Notes: generated by a model from the sequence alone, not told the origin. A stretch of DNA of 64,000 nt from Prochlorococcus sp. AG-363-P06 (GCA_003280025.1 QCGD01000007.1:39060-103059), one strand, 5' to 3'; shown: positions 1-10,942, numbered from the stretch's first letter. Made by a program: numbers and translations.

Positions 1-1
1 T

Positions 2-352
2 GCAAAGAAACTTTTAACAGACAATTCAGATGAAATTGTAGAAATTCTTTTAGAAGTTATATTTGATAATGAGGGAAGAATACAAATAGAAAAAGTTGAA
101 AGTTTATTAAATATTTTATTTAAAGATTCTGAAACTATAAATGCAGATTTAATACCAGTAGCAAATGCTGGTATTAAATTATTTGTAAGTAAAAAAGGAT
201 CTGAAGTTAGAAAGAATCTTTTACTAAGTTTGATAAAAGATGACAAATTAGAACTTAAAGATGCAAAAAAACTTTTAAGTTTAATTAGAGAAACTTTTAG
301 CCCATTAAATATTGCAAAAAGTGCTGTTAAAAGTATTATATCTCCTGCTTAG
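2..352 (+). CDS. ABC1/UbiB-type kinase, C-terminal part (runs in from left edge)
   Basis: This open frame enters from the left edge and ends at a TAG at 350-352, so only the last 116 residues are visible. They are a helical tail with a stretch resembling the region after the kinase core of cyanobacterial ABC1/AarF/UbiB proteins (an 'FDNEGRIQIEK' segment, then a 'KLELKDAKKLLSLIRETFSP' segment). No kinase motif lies inside the window, so the family call is an inference from the tail alone. ABC1 kinases are thought to act in quinone or isoprenoid lipid metabolism at membranes. It could instead be another helical protein; the upstream sequence would settle this. Confidence 0.5.
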   Translation, partial: AKKLLTDNSDEIVEILLEVIFDNEGRIQIEKVESLLNILFKDSETINADLIPVANAGIKLFVSKKGSEVRKNLLLSLIKDDKLELKDAKKLLSLIRETFSPLNIAKSAVKSIISPA

Positions 353-476
353 TTTGATTTATATCAAGTCATTAAATTATGATTTTTCATTTGTTAATTG
401 ATTATAATTATATTAAATCATTTAAATATAGAATTGATTATTCAAAGAAAAATAATTCTGAATTTTACAATATTCA

Positions 477-971
477 ATGCAAATATTTAAAAATCTATTT
501 TTAAAAAATCAATCTAAAAGAGATAATAATATAAGCTTGAATAAAATTGTTAATCAATACGATGAAATAGGAAAAATAATAAAAGAAGCAAGAATTCAAA
601 AGAATATTTCTATTGAAGAATTATCTCGATTATCAAAGATTCCAAAATATATAATTCATTCGATTGAAAATAATATTGAACACATTCGCCCTAAATATCC
701 GTTTATAAGATCAATATTATTGAAATTGGAGGACTGTTTATCTCTAAGAAAAGATAGTCTTTCAAGCTTAATAATTAATGAAAATAAAAACTCTAAGAAA
801 TATAGAAGAGATGTTTTAATCAAAAAATTTGATTTTTTTAATTCTTGGTTTGGAAGTGTATTGTATTTTTTTATTTTGGTTTTGACGGTATTTATTCTAA
901 AAAGATATTTTGCTTCTAATGTAAGTATTATTGAGATTCAGAATATTAAAGAAAATATCAACAAAAAATAA
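477..971 (+). CDS. RodZ-like helix-turn-helix protein with one membrane segment
   Basis: A 164-residue protein with an N-terminal helix-turn-helix of the Cro/RodZ kind at about residues 31-82 ('GKIIKEARIQKNISIEELSR' followed by a second helical half), a basic linker, and a single hydrophobic segment at about 124-142 that should place the HTH in the cytoplasm and a short tail outside. RodZ-type proteins couple the MreB cytoskeleton to the membrane, but this one lacks the long periplasmic domain of classical RodZ, so a truncated relative or a membrane-bound regulator are both possible. It follows the partial kinase gene on the same strand by about 125 bases. Function is not established from sequence. 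Confidence 0.6.
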   Translation: MQIFKNLFLKNQSKRDNNISLNKIVNQYDEIGKIIKEARIQKNISIEELSRLSKIPKYIIHSIENNIEHIRPKYPFIRSILLKLEDCLSLRKDSLSSLIINENKNSKKYRRDVLIKKFDFFNSWFGSVLYFFILVLTVFILKRYFASNVSIIEIQNIKENINKK

Positions 972-987
972 ATTTCTCCATACAATT

Positions 988-2511
988 TTAATCATTTATT
1001 CTCCCACAACTCTTTCCAAGATCACTAAAATCTTTTAGCTTCTGTTCTATATCTTCTAAAGGTTTATTCAATTTCCATCTCCAGTTATTTTTAATTGTTC
1101 CAGGTGTGTTTAATCTGCAAGAGTCATCTAAAGATAAAATATCTTGTATTGGAGCAATAAATAGATTAGCTTTTGTTTTCATACCAATTTCCATTAAATC
1201 CCAAGAAGGATTATTAAAAAGTTTATAATCTTCATTTAGTTTCCTTTTAATGTTGTTATCTAAGCATTCCCACCAAGATGTAGATGTAGAGTTGTCATGA
1301 GTACCTGTATAAACCACCCAATTCTGTCCTTCGATATTATCTGGTAGATAAGGGTTATCTGGATTTCCATCAAAAGCAAATTGTAGAATTTTCATTCCTG
1401 GCAGTTCGAAATTTTTTCTTAACTTTTCTACGTCAGATGTTATAACACCAAGGTCTTCAGCAATAATAGGTAAAGAATCAGCTCTTAAATCTTTCTTCAA
1501 GATGTTTAAAATTCTTCTCCCCGGAGAATTTATCCACTTGCCATTAATTGCAGTTTTAGCATTCCCTTCAACCCTCCAATATGCTGATAAAGCCCTGAAG
1601 TGATCCAACCTTAATAAGTCCACTAGTTCAAATTGCCTTTTAAATCTCCTTCTCCACCAATCGAAGTTTTCTTTTTTATGTTTTGACCAGAAATAAGTTG
1701 GAGTACCCCATAGTTGTCCGGTAGAGGAAAAATAATCAGGAGGAACACCACTTTGAAAGATTAAATCTCCATTTTGAGATACCGAGAATAGTTTTTTGTT
1801 TTTCCAGACATCAACACTGTCTCTTGAAACATAAAAAGGTAAATCCCCAATGAGTTTTATTCCATTAGATTTTGCAAATGCTTTAATTTCTTTCCATTGA
1901 TTGTCTAGGTGCCACTGGATTAATTTTTTTATAAGTATTGATTCTTTATTTTTTTCTATCCATGGGTTCAAAAATTCTATATTCCCCTCTTTAAATTGTA
2001 TAGGCCATTGCCACCAAGGCAGCATATTGAACTCTTCTCTTAGTACCATAAATATGGAATAATCTTCAACCCAATAATTATTTTTAATCCATTTGAAAAA
2101 GTCTTTTTTTCTTTTTTCAGATTGGTATTCCCATGCATTTAATAGATGTCCGCCTAATTTTTTCGATAAATTGTCTGCTAAATCAAAATCAAAATAATTA
2201 TTTTGATTTTGATTTTTTATTCCTAGTTCCTCTTCCTTAGAAATAAATACAAAACGTTTCTCAATTAATTCATTAATGTCAAGAAACCATGGGTTTAGAG
2301 CAAAACTAGAGGGCGAACTATAGGGTGATCCAGTTGAGTCTGTTGGTGTAAGAGGTAAAAATTGCCAGTAATTTATACCATGATTTGAAAGCTTTTTAAT
2401 CCAGACTTTAGCTTCTAAACCAAATGTACCACTCTGAGTTCCTCCAGGAAGACTTGAAGGATGCATAAGTATACCTAATGATTTTTCACTTAGAATTGAT
2501 TTTATAGCCAT
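988..2511 (-). CDS. malQ: 4-alpha-glucanotransferase (amylomaltase, disproportionating enzyme)
   Basis: A 507-residue GH77 protein at the usual family length. It starts with the typical 'GILMHPSSLPGG' segment, has the nucleophile region 'LLRLDHFRAL', the acid/base region 'IIAEDLGVI', and the 'YTGTHDNSTSTSWW' stretch near the C-terminus. The enzyme moves maltodextrin segments between alpha-1,4-glucan chains during glycogen turnover in the cytoplasm. It is transcribed divergently from prs across a 260-base AT-rich intergenic region. The GH57 glucan enzyme at 18.6 kb probably acts on the same polymer. Confidence 0.95.
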   Translation of the reverse strand: MAIKSILSEKSLGILMHPSSLPGGTQSGTFGLEAKVWIKKLSNHGINYWQFLPLTPTDSTGSPYSSPSSFALNPWFLDINELIEKRFVFISKEEELGIKNQNQNNYFDFDLADNLSKKLGGHLLNAWEYQSEKRKKDFFKWIKNNYWVEDYSIFMVLREEFNMLPWWQWPIQFKEGNIEFLNPWIEKNKESILIKKLIQWHLDNQWKEIKAFAKSNGIKLIGDLPFYVSRDSVDVWKNKKLFSVSQNGDLIFQSGVPPDYFSSTGQLWGTPTYFWSKHKKENFDWWRRRFKRQFELVDLLRLDHFRALSAYWRVEGNAKTAINGKWINSPGRRILNILKKDLRADSLPIIAEDLGVITSDVEKLRKNFELPGMKILQFAFDGNPDNPYLPDNIEGQNWVVYTGTHDNSTSTSWWECLDNNIKRKLNEDYKLFNNPSWDLMEIGMKTKANLFIAPIQDILSLDDSCRLNTPGTIKNNWRWKLNKPLEDIEQKLKDFSDLGKSCGRIND

Positions 2512-2771
2512 GGCTTTAAAAATATTTTGATTTTTTACACTTCAAATAACAAACATATTTATTATTCTAAACATATACAAATTCAACTTAATTAACAAAT
2601 AAAGTTATAAATTACTAAAATATTAGATTAAAAAGATAAATAAATTATTTTTAGATATCTTTATTGCTAAAAAATTAATAGTTGTGACTTTTGACAAAAT
2701 CAAGTTAATTTATCTGTGCGAATTTCACATAAACGACTACGATAATAATATAGTTTTATAGTGCTAATTTC

Positions 2772-3767
2772 GTGACAAGCTTTATCACGGCAGTGCAGAA
2801 TAAAGAGCCAAACTTTAATCTAAATAATAATCGATTAAGGTTAGTAAGTGGAACATCAAATCCTAAATTAGCAGAGGAGATAGCTTCATATTTAGGGATA
2901 GAGAATGTACCATTAATATCTAAAAGATTTGCAGATGGAGAACTTTATGTTCAAATCCAACAATCAATAAGAGGTTGTGATGTATTTCTAATACAACCTA
3001 CTTGTGCTCCTGTTAATGATAGTTTAATGGAGTTGATGATTATGGTTGATGCTTGCAAAAGAGCATCAGCTAGACAAATAACCGCTGTAATTCCATATTT
3101 TGGATATGCTAGGGCAGATAGAAAGACTTCTGGAAGAGAATCTATAACAGCAAAGCTCACAGCTAATTTGCTAGAGAAATCAGGAGTTGATAGAGTTCTG
3201 GCTATGGATCTGCACTCTGCTCAAATACAAGGATATTTTGATATTCCATGTGATCATATTTACGGATCTCCTGTTTTAATTGATTATTTAGAGAGCTTAA
3301 ACTTAGAAGAAGTAGTAGTTGTTTCCCCCGATGTAGGAGGTGTAGCAAGAGCAAGAGCATTCGCAAAACTAATGAATGATGCCCCATTAGCCATAATTGA
3401 TAAAAGAAGAGCCGCTCACAATATTGCTGAGAGTCTGACTGTAATAGGAGAAGTCAAGGGCAAAACAGCTATCCTTATCGACGACATGATTGATACGGGA
3501 GGCACAATTTGTTCTGGAGCTAACTTATTGAAAAAAGAAGGTGCAAAAAGAATATTTGCATGCGCTTCACATGCAGTATTTTCTCCTCCTTCTCATGAAA
3601 GATTAAGTATGCATGATTTATTTGAGCAAGTCATAGTAACTAATAGTATTCCTGTTGTTTTGAAAGGGAGTTTCCCTCAATTAAAAGTACTTTCTGTTGC
3701 AAATATGTTAGGAGAAGCTATTTGGAGGATTCATGAAGAAAGTTCAGTTAGCTCAATGTTTAGATAA
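2772..3767 (+). CDS. prs: Ribose-phosphate pyrophosphokinase (PRPP synthetase)
   Basis: This 331-residue protein makes 5-phosphoribosyl-1-pyrophosphate from ribose-5-phosphate and ATP, feeding purine, pyrimidine, histidine and tryptophan synthesis. The PRPP-binding loop 'LIDDMIDTGGT' is intact, as are 'RFADGELYVQ', 'PYFGYARADRK' and 'SGRESITAK'. The start is a GTG at 2772, which gives an N-terminus a little longer than in many bacteria; the conserved part begins at about residue 20. It is divergent from malQ and convergent with the next gene, 9 bases away. Confidence 0.97.
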   Translation: MTSFITAVQNKEPNFNLNNNRLRLVSGTSNPKLAEEIASYLGIENVPLISKRFADGELYVQIQQSIRGCDVFLIQPTCAPVNDSLMELMIMVDACKRASARQITAVIPYFGYARADRKTSGRESITAKLTANLLEKSGVDRVLAMDLHSAQIQGYFDIPCDHIYGSPVLIDYLESLNLEEVVVVSPDVGGVARARAFAKLMNDAPLAIIDKRRAAHNIAESLTVIGEVKGKTAILIDDMIDTGGTICSGANLLKKEGAKRIFACASHAVFSPPSHERLSMHDLFEQVIVTNSIPVVLKGSFPQLKVLSVANMLGEAIWRIHEESSVSSMFR

Positions 3768-3776
3768 TTGTTAAAA

Positions 3777-4208
3777 TCATTTTCTATTATTTTTTAGAAT
3801 CTTTCTAACTTTTTTTGTTACTTTTTTAGGTACGCTATCAGGACAATATTGAATTGCTGTTGTAACGATTTGAAATTCTGCTCCTGAAAATAATTTTTCT
3901 CTATCTAATTTTTTGTTACCCATATTTTTTATTAATCCACCATGCTTACCTTCTATTACCTGTACATATGTCGCTGAAGCTACTCCTACCGCTTTTGGAA
4001 ATTCAATACCAGCTTTTGAGGCAATACAAAGATAAGAGGCTCCCATTCCTTTATACAAAAACAAGTCTTTTTCTGTTGCAGGCAGAAACTTATTTTCTGC
4101 CTTAATTCCTTTGCTTAAATTATTTATCTCAGAAAAATTTAAAAACAAAAGAATAGGTAAGCTTATAAAATTAAAAATTTTTCTTGAAAACAAGTGTATG
4201 ATCATCAA
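3777..4208 (-). CDS. Conserved-looking exported protein of unknown function
   Basis: A 143-residue protein with a hydrophobic N-terminal segment (about residues 8-24, probable signal or anchor) and a mature part of about 100 residues holding two cysteines ('YLCIAS' and 'IQYCPDS') that could form a disulfide outside the cytoplasm. The C-terminus is lysine-rich. No enzyme motif is recognised. It lies between prs (convergent) and another minus-strand unknown. The regular composition and signal-like start make it a credible gene; no function can be assigned. Confidence 0.7.
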   Translation of the reverse strand: MMIIHLFSRKIFNFISLPILLFLNFSEINNLSKGIKAENKFLPATEKDLFLYKGMGASYLCIASKAGIEFPKAVGVASATYVQVIEGKHGGLIKNMGNKKLDREKLFSGAEFQIVTTAIQYCPDSVPKKVTKKVRKILKNNRK

Positions 4209-4268
4209 GTAGTTTTATTTAATAATAAAATAACATTTTTAATTTTAATATAGATTTGCAAATGTAAA

Positions 4269-4811
4269 TTAATTAATAATTTTTTTTTCATGATGATTTT
4301 CTACAATTTTAAGTTTATTTTTATTCCATGAATATATAACCCTAAATCTATAATTGTCTGTATCCACGAGTCTTGTGTGCTCGAGAATATACCAGTCATC
4401 ATATGAAGATTCAAATATCATTTCATGTTCATCTACTTGTTTAATATTGGAAATCCCTTCAACATTGCTTAAATAAAAATTTTCTCTTAATAATTGATGC
4501 CCATTTAAAAAGGCTTGCATTTCACCTCTCTCTTTATATTGTGGATTTTCATCAAAGAAAGTATATTTTTTGTCAGGATACCAATTAAACATATAACAAG
4601 AATCACCTTCTTTGTTATTTTCGATAGTTTGAATATTTATATTCATACATAGGTCATATTTTTTGTTTTTGTCCTCAAAAAAATATGTTCTATTAGATTT
4701 CCAAAGTCCAATATTTCTAGAGAACCATCTTTTTAAATTGCTATTTAAACTAATTTCTGGAGAATTATTTTGTCCAAAATTTAGGCTATCTTTTTGATTA
4801 ATAACAACCAT
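4269..4811 (-). CDS. Lipocalin-like protein, possibly of the CpcS/CpeS phycobilin-lyase type
   Basis: A 180-residue protein whose early 'RWFSRNIGLWKSNRTYFF' segment resembles the start of CpcS/CpeS-type lyases (a phenylalanine-rich helix, then G-x-W-x-S-x-R-T). The rest is predicted mostly beta, with a late 'LEHTRLVDTDNYRFRV' strand pair as in calycin barrels. CpeS/CpcS proteins attach bilins to phycobiliproteins, which such Prochlorococcus strains keep only in remnant form. The match is a recollection of fold and motif, not an alignment, so an unrelated lipocalin role is equally possible. It is divergent from sasA, about 106 bases away. Confidence 0.5.
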   Translation of the reverse strand: MVVINQKDSLNFGQNNSPEISLNSNLKRWFSRNIGLWKSNRTYFFEDKNKKYDLCMNINIQTIENNKEGDSCYMFNWYPDKKYTFFDENPQYKERGEMQAFLNGHQLLRENFYLSNVEGISNIKQVDEHEMIFESSYDDWYILEHTRLVDTDNYRFRVIYSWNKNKLKIVENHHEKKIIN

Positions 4812-4917
4812 TTATAAATAAGTCCTATATATTTCATAGCTTATCTGTAAAATAATTATAAATATCTTAATGTGTTTATAAGGATTAACAGCTTTTCAAC
4901 ACTTCAGGGGGAATGAT

Positions 4918-6036
4918 TTGAATGAAAAAAAAGAACTAAAATTAATACTTGTAGCATCAAGAAATCACCTTTCTAGTGCAGACATTAAATCATTATTAGC
5001 TTATTTAGAATCAGATGATTGTGAATTTAAGATATCTCTTCAAATTTCTGAACCTACTGAACAGCCTGAGTTATTAGAGTTACATAGACTAGTTGCGATC
5101 CCTGCTCTAATAAAGCTCTCACCAGCACCAAAACAAGTATTTGCTGGAAGTAATCTTTTTGTTCAACTGCAGACTTGGTTGCCAAGATGGACACAGGAAA
5201 GGTTAACAAAAAATTTGGGAATTAATCTGCAAACTTCTAAAATAGATTCAATAAGAACTCAAAAAGAATTTCTTTTAGAAGACGAACTTCTTGTCTTGAG
5301 ACAAGAAAATGAGACATTAACTAAAAGAATTGAATCGCAAGAAAGATTGTTAAGAATGGTTGCACATGAATTAAGAACTCCCCTGACTGCCGCAACTCTT
5401 GCTATTCAAAGTCAGAAACTAGGTCAAATTGACATAACAAAATTACAAGATGTAATCAAAAGACGTTTGGAAGAAATTGAACTTTTATCTCAAGATCTTC
5501 TTGAAGTAGGTACCACGAAATGGGAAGCATTATTTAATCCTCAAAAAATTGATCTGGGTAATATAACTGCTGAAGCGATACTTGAATTAGAAAAGTTCTG
5601 GAGATTAAGACATATTCAAATTGATACTGATATTCCATCTGATCTTCCAAGTGTATTTGCAGATCAGAGAAGAATGAGGCAAGTATTTTTAAATTTAATT
5701 GAAAATGCTCTTAAATTTTCATCTGATTCGGGTGCTATAAAAATTACAATGATTCACAAGACAAATCAGTGGGTAGAAATAACAATTTGTGACAAAGGTG
5801 TAGGAATTCCTTTAAATGAACAAAAAAGAATATTTCTTGATAGAGTAAGGCTACCACAGACATCTGAGGGGACATCCGGATTTGGTATAGGCTTATCCGT
5901 TTGCAGGAGAATAGTAGAAGTGCATGGAGGAAGAATATGGGTTGTATCTGAAGTTGGTGAAGGTTCTTGTTTCCATTTTACAGTTCCTGTATGGCAAGAC
6001 CAAACTAAAGATCAACAATACTTGACGAAAGGATAG
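4918..6036 (+). CDS. sasA: Circadian-clock output sensor histidine kinase SasA
   Basis: A 372-residue kinase. Residues 7-100 form the KaiB-like thioredoxin-fold domain diagnostic of SasA, followed by a coiled-coil linker (about 117-147), an H-box '[13 protein letters not shown]' with phospho-acceptor His150, and a HATPase domain with '[10 protein letters not shown]', 'DKGVGIP' and '[11 protein letters not shown]'. SasA binds KaiC and passes clock state to the response regulator RpaA. The start is TTG at 4918: a strong purine run (aggggga) sits 6 bases upstream and the KaiB-like domain begins right after. The nearest ATGs are out of frame. The partner kai and rpaA genes are not in this window. 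Confidence 0.95.
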   Translation: MNEKKELKLILVASRNHLSSADIKSLLAYLESDDCEFKISLQISEPTEQPELLELHRLVAIPALIKLSPAPKQVFAGSNLFVQLQTWLPRWTQERLTKNLGINLQTSKIDSIRTQKEFLLEDELLVLRQENETLTKRIESQERLLRMVAHELRTPLTAATLAIQSQKLGQIDITKLQDVIKRRLEEIELLSQDLLEVGTTKWEALFNPQKIDLGNITAEAILELEKFWRLRHIQIDTDIPSDLPSVFADQRRMRQVFLNLIENALKFSSDSGAIKITMIHKTNQWVEITICDKGVGIPLNEQKRIFLDRVRLPQTSEGTSGFGIGLSVCRRIVEVHGGRIWVVSEVGEGSCFHFTVPVWQDQTKDQQYLTKG

Positions 6037-6060
6037 TTTTACTCTTAATTTTAAAAAGCA

Positions 6061-6066
6061 TATAAT
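6061..6066 (+). promoter_or_regulatory. -10 box of the tRNA-Glu promoter
   Basis: A perfect TATAAT hexamer ends 11 bases before the first tRNA base, as expected for a sigma-70-type tRNA promoter. No good -35 box is obvious, which is common in this group. Confidence 0.6.
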
Positions 6067-6077
6067 GTTATTTCCTT

Positions 6078-6150
6078 GGCCCCATCGTCTAGAGGCCTAG
6101 GACACCTCCCTTTCACGGAGGCGACAGGGGTTCGAATCCCCTTGGGGCTA
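6078..6150 (+). tRNA. tRNA-Glu (anticodon TTC)
   Basis: A 73-base cloverleaf. The acceptor stem GGCCCCA pairs with TGGGGCT (first pair G-T), with discriminator A at 6150. The anticodon stem CCTCC/GGAGG encloses the loop CTTTCAC, giving anticodon TTC. The T arm CAGGGGTTCGAATCCCCTTG is canonical. No CCA is encoded. In cyanobacteria glutamyl-tRNA also feeds tetrapyrrole (chlorophyll, heme) synthesis. No direct repeat of its 3' end was noticed nearby, so there is no sign that an element has integrated here. Confidence 0.97.
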
Positions 6151-6170
6151 TTTAAAATTAAGATTTTTAA

Positions 6171-6725
6171 TTAAATTGTGGATGATTTTGCTTGCTTTTC
6201 AACGGCAATCAAGTTTTCAGAAAGGTCATTTTTTAACCTTTTCTCAATCATCCCAATAGGCATCCATTGACAGCCTTGTACAGTCAAATCATAAATTAAT
6301 GAGTTTTTTGAATTGTCTTTATTTTTTTTTATTCTCCAACTCCCTTCAAACTTTCTGAAATCTCCTTTAATTAAGCTAAATTTTAAAATGCCCAGTTCTT
6401 TCTCTTCAAATAAATCAATAGTTACTTCAGCAGAAAATTTTATTCCTAGGAAATCTTGAGCCCCAACTTGTTTTAAATGGACATTATTATTTTTTTTGTA
6501 TATTCTTTTGCTAAATAAGAGATTTGGTATATAAAGATTTAGTCGATCATAATCAGTTAGAACATTCCATAGCGAGTCGAAAGTTGCAGTAGTTGTTAAC
6601 TGTGCTGCAAGTCTTCTGGTCCCTCCAGGAAACTTTTCCATAGTTTGCTCAATTGTCCTGTAATCATTATTTTCAGAATGATATACAGATCCTTGAGAAT
6701 TATTCATTAGTGAATTTTTAATCAA
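6171..6725 (-). CDS. SRPBCC/START-like (polyketide cyclase/COQ10-type) protein
   Basis: A 184-residue protein with the pattern of the SRPBCC lipid-binding fold: 'FDSLWNVLTDYDRLNLYIPN' at the start of the domain, a central 'VTIDLFEEKELGILKFSLIKGDF' beta region, and an amphipathic C-terminal helix. This family binds hydrophobic ligands or quinones, and some members are cyclases. The substrate cannot be told. Two starts are possible (M1 at 6725, M7 at 6707). It lies just after tRNA-Glu, convergent with it, and is divergent from petH. Confidence 0.75.
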   Translation of the reverse strand: MIKNSLMNNSQGSVYHSENNDYRTIEQTMEKFPGGTRRLAAQLTTTATFDSLWNVLTDYDRLNLYIPNLLFSKRIYKKNNNVHLKQVGAQDFLGIKFSAEVTIDLFEEKELGILKFSLIKGDFRKFEGSWRIKKNKDNSKNSLIYDLTVQGCQWMPIGMIEKRLKNDLSENLIAVEKQAKSSTI

Positions 6726-6883
6726 GTAAAAATATTACTGAGTTACTATAACCGAGAAAATACTACAAAATCGTTAAATGAATAAACTTCTTTTAATATA
6801 TTCCGATCTCAAAACGTAACCATTTTTATAAAAATCAAACAGTTTAATATACAAATTGATAGTGTTTTATAAAAGAATTCTAA

Positions 6884-7996
<1,113 letters not shown>

Positions 7997-8107
7997 TTCT
8001 GTAAGATTGAAATCTAAAAATAAAATTATTGATACTTTTTGGTTTAGACACAAAATGTAGCTAATTACTAAAAAAAAGAGGATTTTAGAAATAAGATAAT
8101 TTTGAAT

Positions 8108-9631
8108 ATGCATTCAACTTTAAGTAATCCTCTTAGATTAGGTTTACGACAAGAAAGAGTTATTTCTCCACAATGTTTAGTTATTTTTGGTGCGAGTGGA
8201 GACCTTACTCATAGAAAACTAATACCAGCATTATTTGAACTATTTTTGCAAAGAAGAATTCCTAGTGAATTCGGTATAGTTGGTTGTGCAAGGAGACCTT
8301 GGACTGATGAAGAATTTAGGGAGAAGATGAAAGTTAAGATGTCAGAACAAATTTTAGGTAATGAAAAAGAATGGGAACAATTTTCAAATTATCTTTTCTA
8401 TGAGTCAGTGGATTTACAACAAATTAATCATGTAATAAGGCTATCTAAAAGATTAAATGATATTGATAAATCACAAGCTACACATGGTAACAGAACCTTT
8501 TACTTATCAGTATCACCAAATTTCTATGCCAGCGGATGTAAAGCTCTTAAAGTTGCTGGATTAATAGATGACCCTAAGAAAAGTCGTATAGTTATTGAAA
8601 AACCTTTTGGGAAAGATTATTCAAGTGCTAGAAAATTAAATAAAATAGTTCAAAGTTGTGCAGATGAAAGTCAGATATATAGAATTGATCATTATTTAGG
8701 TAAAGAGACCGTTCAAAATATACTAGTTATGAGATTTGCTAATACTATTTTTGAACCAATATGGAATAGAAACTATATTTCAAGTATTCAAATAACTTCA
8801 TCTGAGACAGTAGGTGTTGAAGATAGAGCTGGTTATTACGAAAGTTCGGGTGCTTTGAGAGATATGCTTCAAAATCATCTAACACAAATGCTGGCCGTTA
8901 TTGCAATGGAGCCTCCTGGTAAATTTGAGCCGGAGGCAATAAGAAACGAAAAAGCGAAGGTTCTTCAAGCTACAAAGCTTGCTGATGAAAATGAACCATG
9001 GAAATGCTGCATTAGAGGTCAGTACTTAGAGGGAGGGAATAGTTTAAATCGACTTAAAGGATATAGGCAGGAAGATGGTGTGAATATAAATAGCACTACA
9101 GAAACTTATGTTGCAACAAAAGTTTTTGTTGATAATTGGCGTTGGCAAGGAGTTCCTTTTTATTTGAGAACAGGAAAAAGGTTACCAAAAAGGCTAGGCG
9201 AAATAGTCTTGACATTTAAAGAAGTTCCTGTTCCTTTATTTGAATCAACAATAATTAACCCTTCACCAAACCAACTTATTCTTAGAATTCAGCCTAATGA
9301 AGGAGCTACTTTTAAATTTGAAGTAAAATCTCCTGGTTCTGGAATGAAATCTAGACCGGTTGAGATGAAATTCTCCTATGATGAATCATTTGGAGAGCCC
9401 TCTGATGAAGGTTATGTAAGATTATTAGCTGATGCAATGCTCTCTGATCCAACTTTATTTACTAGGAGTGATGAGGTGGAGGCAGCATGGAAACTTTATA
9501 CTCCACTAATAGAATTGATGGATAATACCCCCTGGAAGTTGCCTGTATACAATTACGAATCTATGACCTGGGGACCTCCTGAATCTGATCAGTTACTTTC
9601 GAAAGATAATATTTTCTGGCGCAGACCTTAA
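8108..9631 (+). CDS. zwf: Glucose-6-phosphate 1-dehydrogenase
   Basis: A protein of about 507 residues that oxidises glucose-6-phosphate to 6-phosphogluconolactone with NADP+, the entry step of the oxidative pentose phosphate path used at night. The NADP-binding 'VIFGASGDLTHRKL', the 'IEKPFGKD' segment and the catalytic 'YRIDHYLGKETVQN' are intact. An ATG at 8108 is preferred; an in-frame TTG two codons upstream at 8102 is also possible and neither has a clear ribosome site. Its activator gene opcA starts 5 bases after the stop, so the two should form an operon. Confidence 0.96.
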   Translation: MHSTLSNPLRLGLRQERVISPQCLVIFGASGDLTHRKLIPALFELFLQRRIPSEFGIVGCARRPWTDEEFREKMKVKMSEQILGNEKEWEQFSNYLFYESVDLQQINHVIRLSKRLNDIDKSQATHGNRTFYLSVSPNFYASGCKALKVAGLIDDPKKSRIVIEKPFGKDYSSARKLNKIVQSCADESQIYRIDHYLGKETVQNILVMRFANTIFEPIWNRNYISSIQITSSETVGVEDRAGYYESSGALRDMLQNHLTQMLAVIAMEPPGKFEPEAIRNEKAKVLQATKLADENEPWKCCIRGQYLEGGNSLNRLKGYRQEDGVNINSTTETYVATKVFVDNWRWQGVPFYLRTGKRLPKRLGEIVLTFKEVPVPLFESTIINPSPNQLILRIQPNEGATFKFEVKSPGSGMKSRPVEMKFSYDESFGEPSDEGYVRLLADAMLSDPTLFTRSDEVEAAWKLYTPLIELMDNTPWKLPVYNYESMTWGPPESDQLLSKDNIFWRRP

Positions 9632-9636
9632 ATAAA

Positions 9637-10935
9637 ATGAAACCTCAACTAACACTTCAAGCCCCATTAGAGCTACCTCATCAAGAAATCTCTAATTATC
9701 TTAATCAGTTATGGATTACTGAAGATACAGAGAATTCTGGTGCAAATACCTTTACTTTGATTGTTTGGCAGCCTGCTTGGCTTGAACAATCTTTAGTCCA
9801 AACTGGATTATTAAATGGCCCAATCACTGGATATTTTAGCCCAGAGATTATAGAAGTAGCTAAAAATTTTATATTAAAGGAAGGTCTCCCTCATACAACC
9901 TCTCTTAATAGCGATGAGTTATTTAATCTATTAAAGAAAAATTTATCAAATAAAGACTTTGAAGACTTTAGAGGACAATTCTTTGAATCCTCAATAAGTA
10001 CATTAAACCCTAGGAGATTAATAACTTTAGCACCAACTTTAAAAAATAACTCAGAAATAAAAACGTTTGTATCCGCCTATTGCCCATTAAGTGATAGTTC
10101 TGGAATGCAACCTATATGTGGGGATTTAGTTGTTATTAGGGGCGACACCCATTCAATTAACCAAAAAGGATTAAAAATAATTGATGAATTATCTATTAAA
10201 GAATTACCGTCTTGGTTATGGTGGAATGGGAGCTTGGATGAATCACCCGAAATTTTTGATTATTTTACAAATCACGACATTAGATTAATTATCGATACGG
10301 CTCTTGGATCTCCAAAAAGATGTTTAAAAGTTTTAGATTATTTAATAAAATCAAACAAAGCTATTAATGATTTAAATTGGGTTCGCTTAAAAAGTTGGAG
10401 AGAATCATTGGCAATGATTTTTGATCCGCCAGCTAGAAGACCAATATTAAATCATATCTCTGATATTGATATTGATATTGGAGGAGAGCATATGCTTCAA
10501 GCTTTGTTTTTGATCTCATGGATTAGTGATAAGCTTGATTGGACTTTTACAAAAGTTGAAAGGGATAAAGAATTAATAAAGATTGAATTTAAGAGAAAAA
10601 ATGGGGAAATAATTTCTACTTCTATTAATCCTTTACCTTTAGGAAATCCAAGTATTCATCTAGGTCAAGTTATTGGGTTGAGATTAATTTCTAAAATTAG
10701 TGAGGTGCAGAAAAATAATACTTGTGTAATTCTTGGATGTGAGTCGGTGGAATGCATAAGACTTGAAGCTGGAGGTATGGCTAATATGCAATTAATAGAA
10801 CAAGTTGTTCCAAATTCTTTTTCTTCATCAGAGTCTTATGTAAGTAATCTATTAAGAAGTAGTAGAGGTAATACCAGTCCTCTTTTTGAAAAGACTATTA
10901 AAATTGCCTTACAAATTTTTAATAGCTTTAACTAA
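9637..10935 (+). CDS. opcA: Glucose-6-phosphate dehydrogenase assembly/redox activator OpcA
   Basis: A 432-residue protein directly behind zwf. OpcA promotes oligomerisation and redox activation of G6PDH in cyanobacteria. Family features seen are the 'TFTLIVWQPAWLEQSL' start, a central 'LPSWLWWNGSLDESPE' stretch, and the 'IGGEHMLQALFLISWISDKL' helix. Cysteines near residues 150-160 and in the C-terminal third ('CVILGCESVECIRLEAGG') could mediate the thioredoxin response known for this system, though which residues act here is not shown by sequence. The cobyrinate synthase gene starts 7 bases downstream, so the operon may be longer. Confidence 0.93.
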   Translation: MKPQLTLQAPLELPHQEISNYLNQLWITEDTENSGANTFTLIVWQPAWLEQSLVQTGLLNGPITGYFSPEIIEVAKNFILKEGLPHTTSLNSDELFNLLKKNLSNKDFEDFRGQFFESSISTLNPRRLITLAPTLKNNSEIKTFVSAYCPLSDSSGMQPICGDLVVIRGDTHSINQKGLKIIDELSIKELPSWLWWNGSLDESPEIFDYFTNHDIRLIIDTALGSPKRCLKVLDYLIKSNKAINDLNWVRLKSWRESLAMIFDPPARRPILNHISDIDIDIGGEHMLQALFLISWISDKLDWTFTKVERDKELIKIEFKRKNGEIISTSINPLPLGNPSIHLGQVIGLRLISKISEVQKNNTCVILGCESVECIRLEAGGMANMQLIEQVVPNSFSSSESYVSNLLRSSRGNTSPLFEKTIKIALQIFNSFN

Positions 10936-10942
10936 ATAATAA

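Noticed and set aside
6078..6150. tRNA-Glu as an integration site for a mobile element
   Set aside because: No repeat of its 3' end, no integrase and no change in composition beside it.
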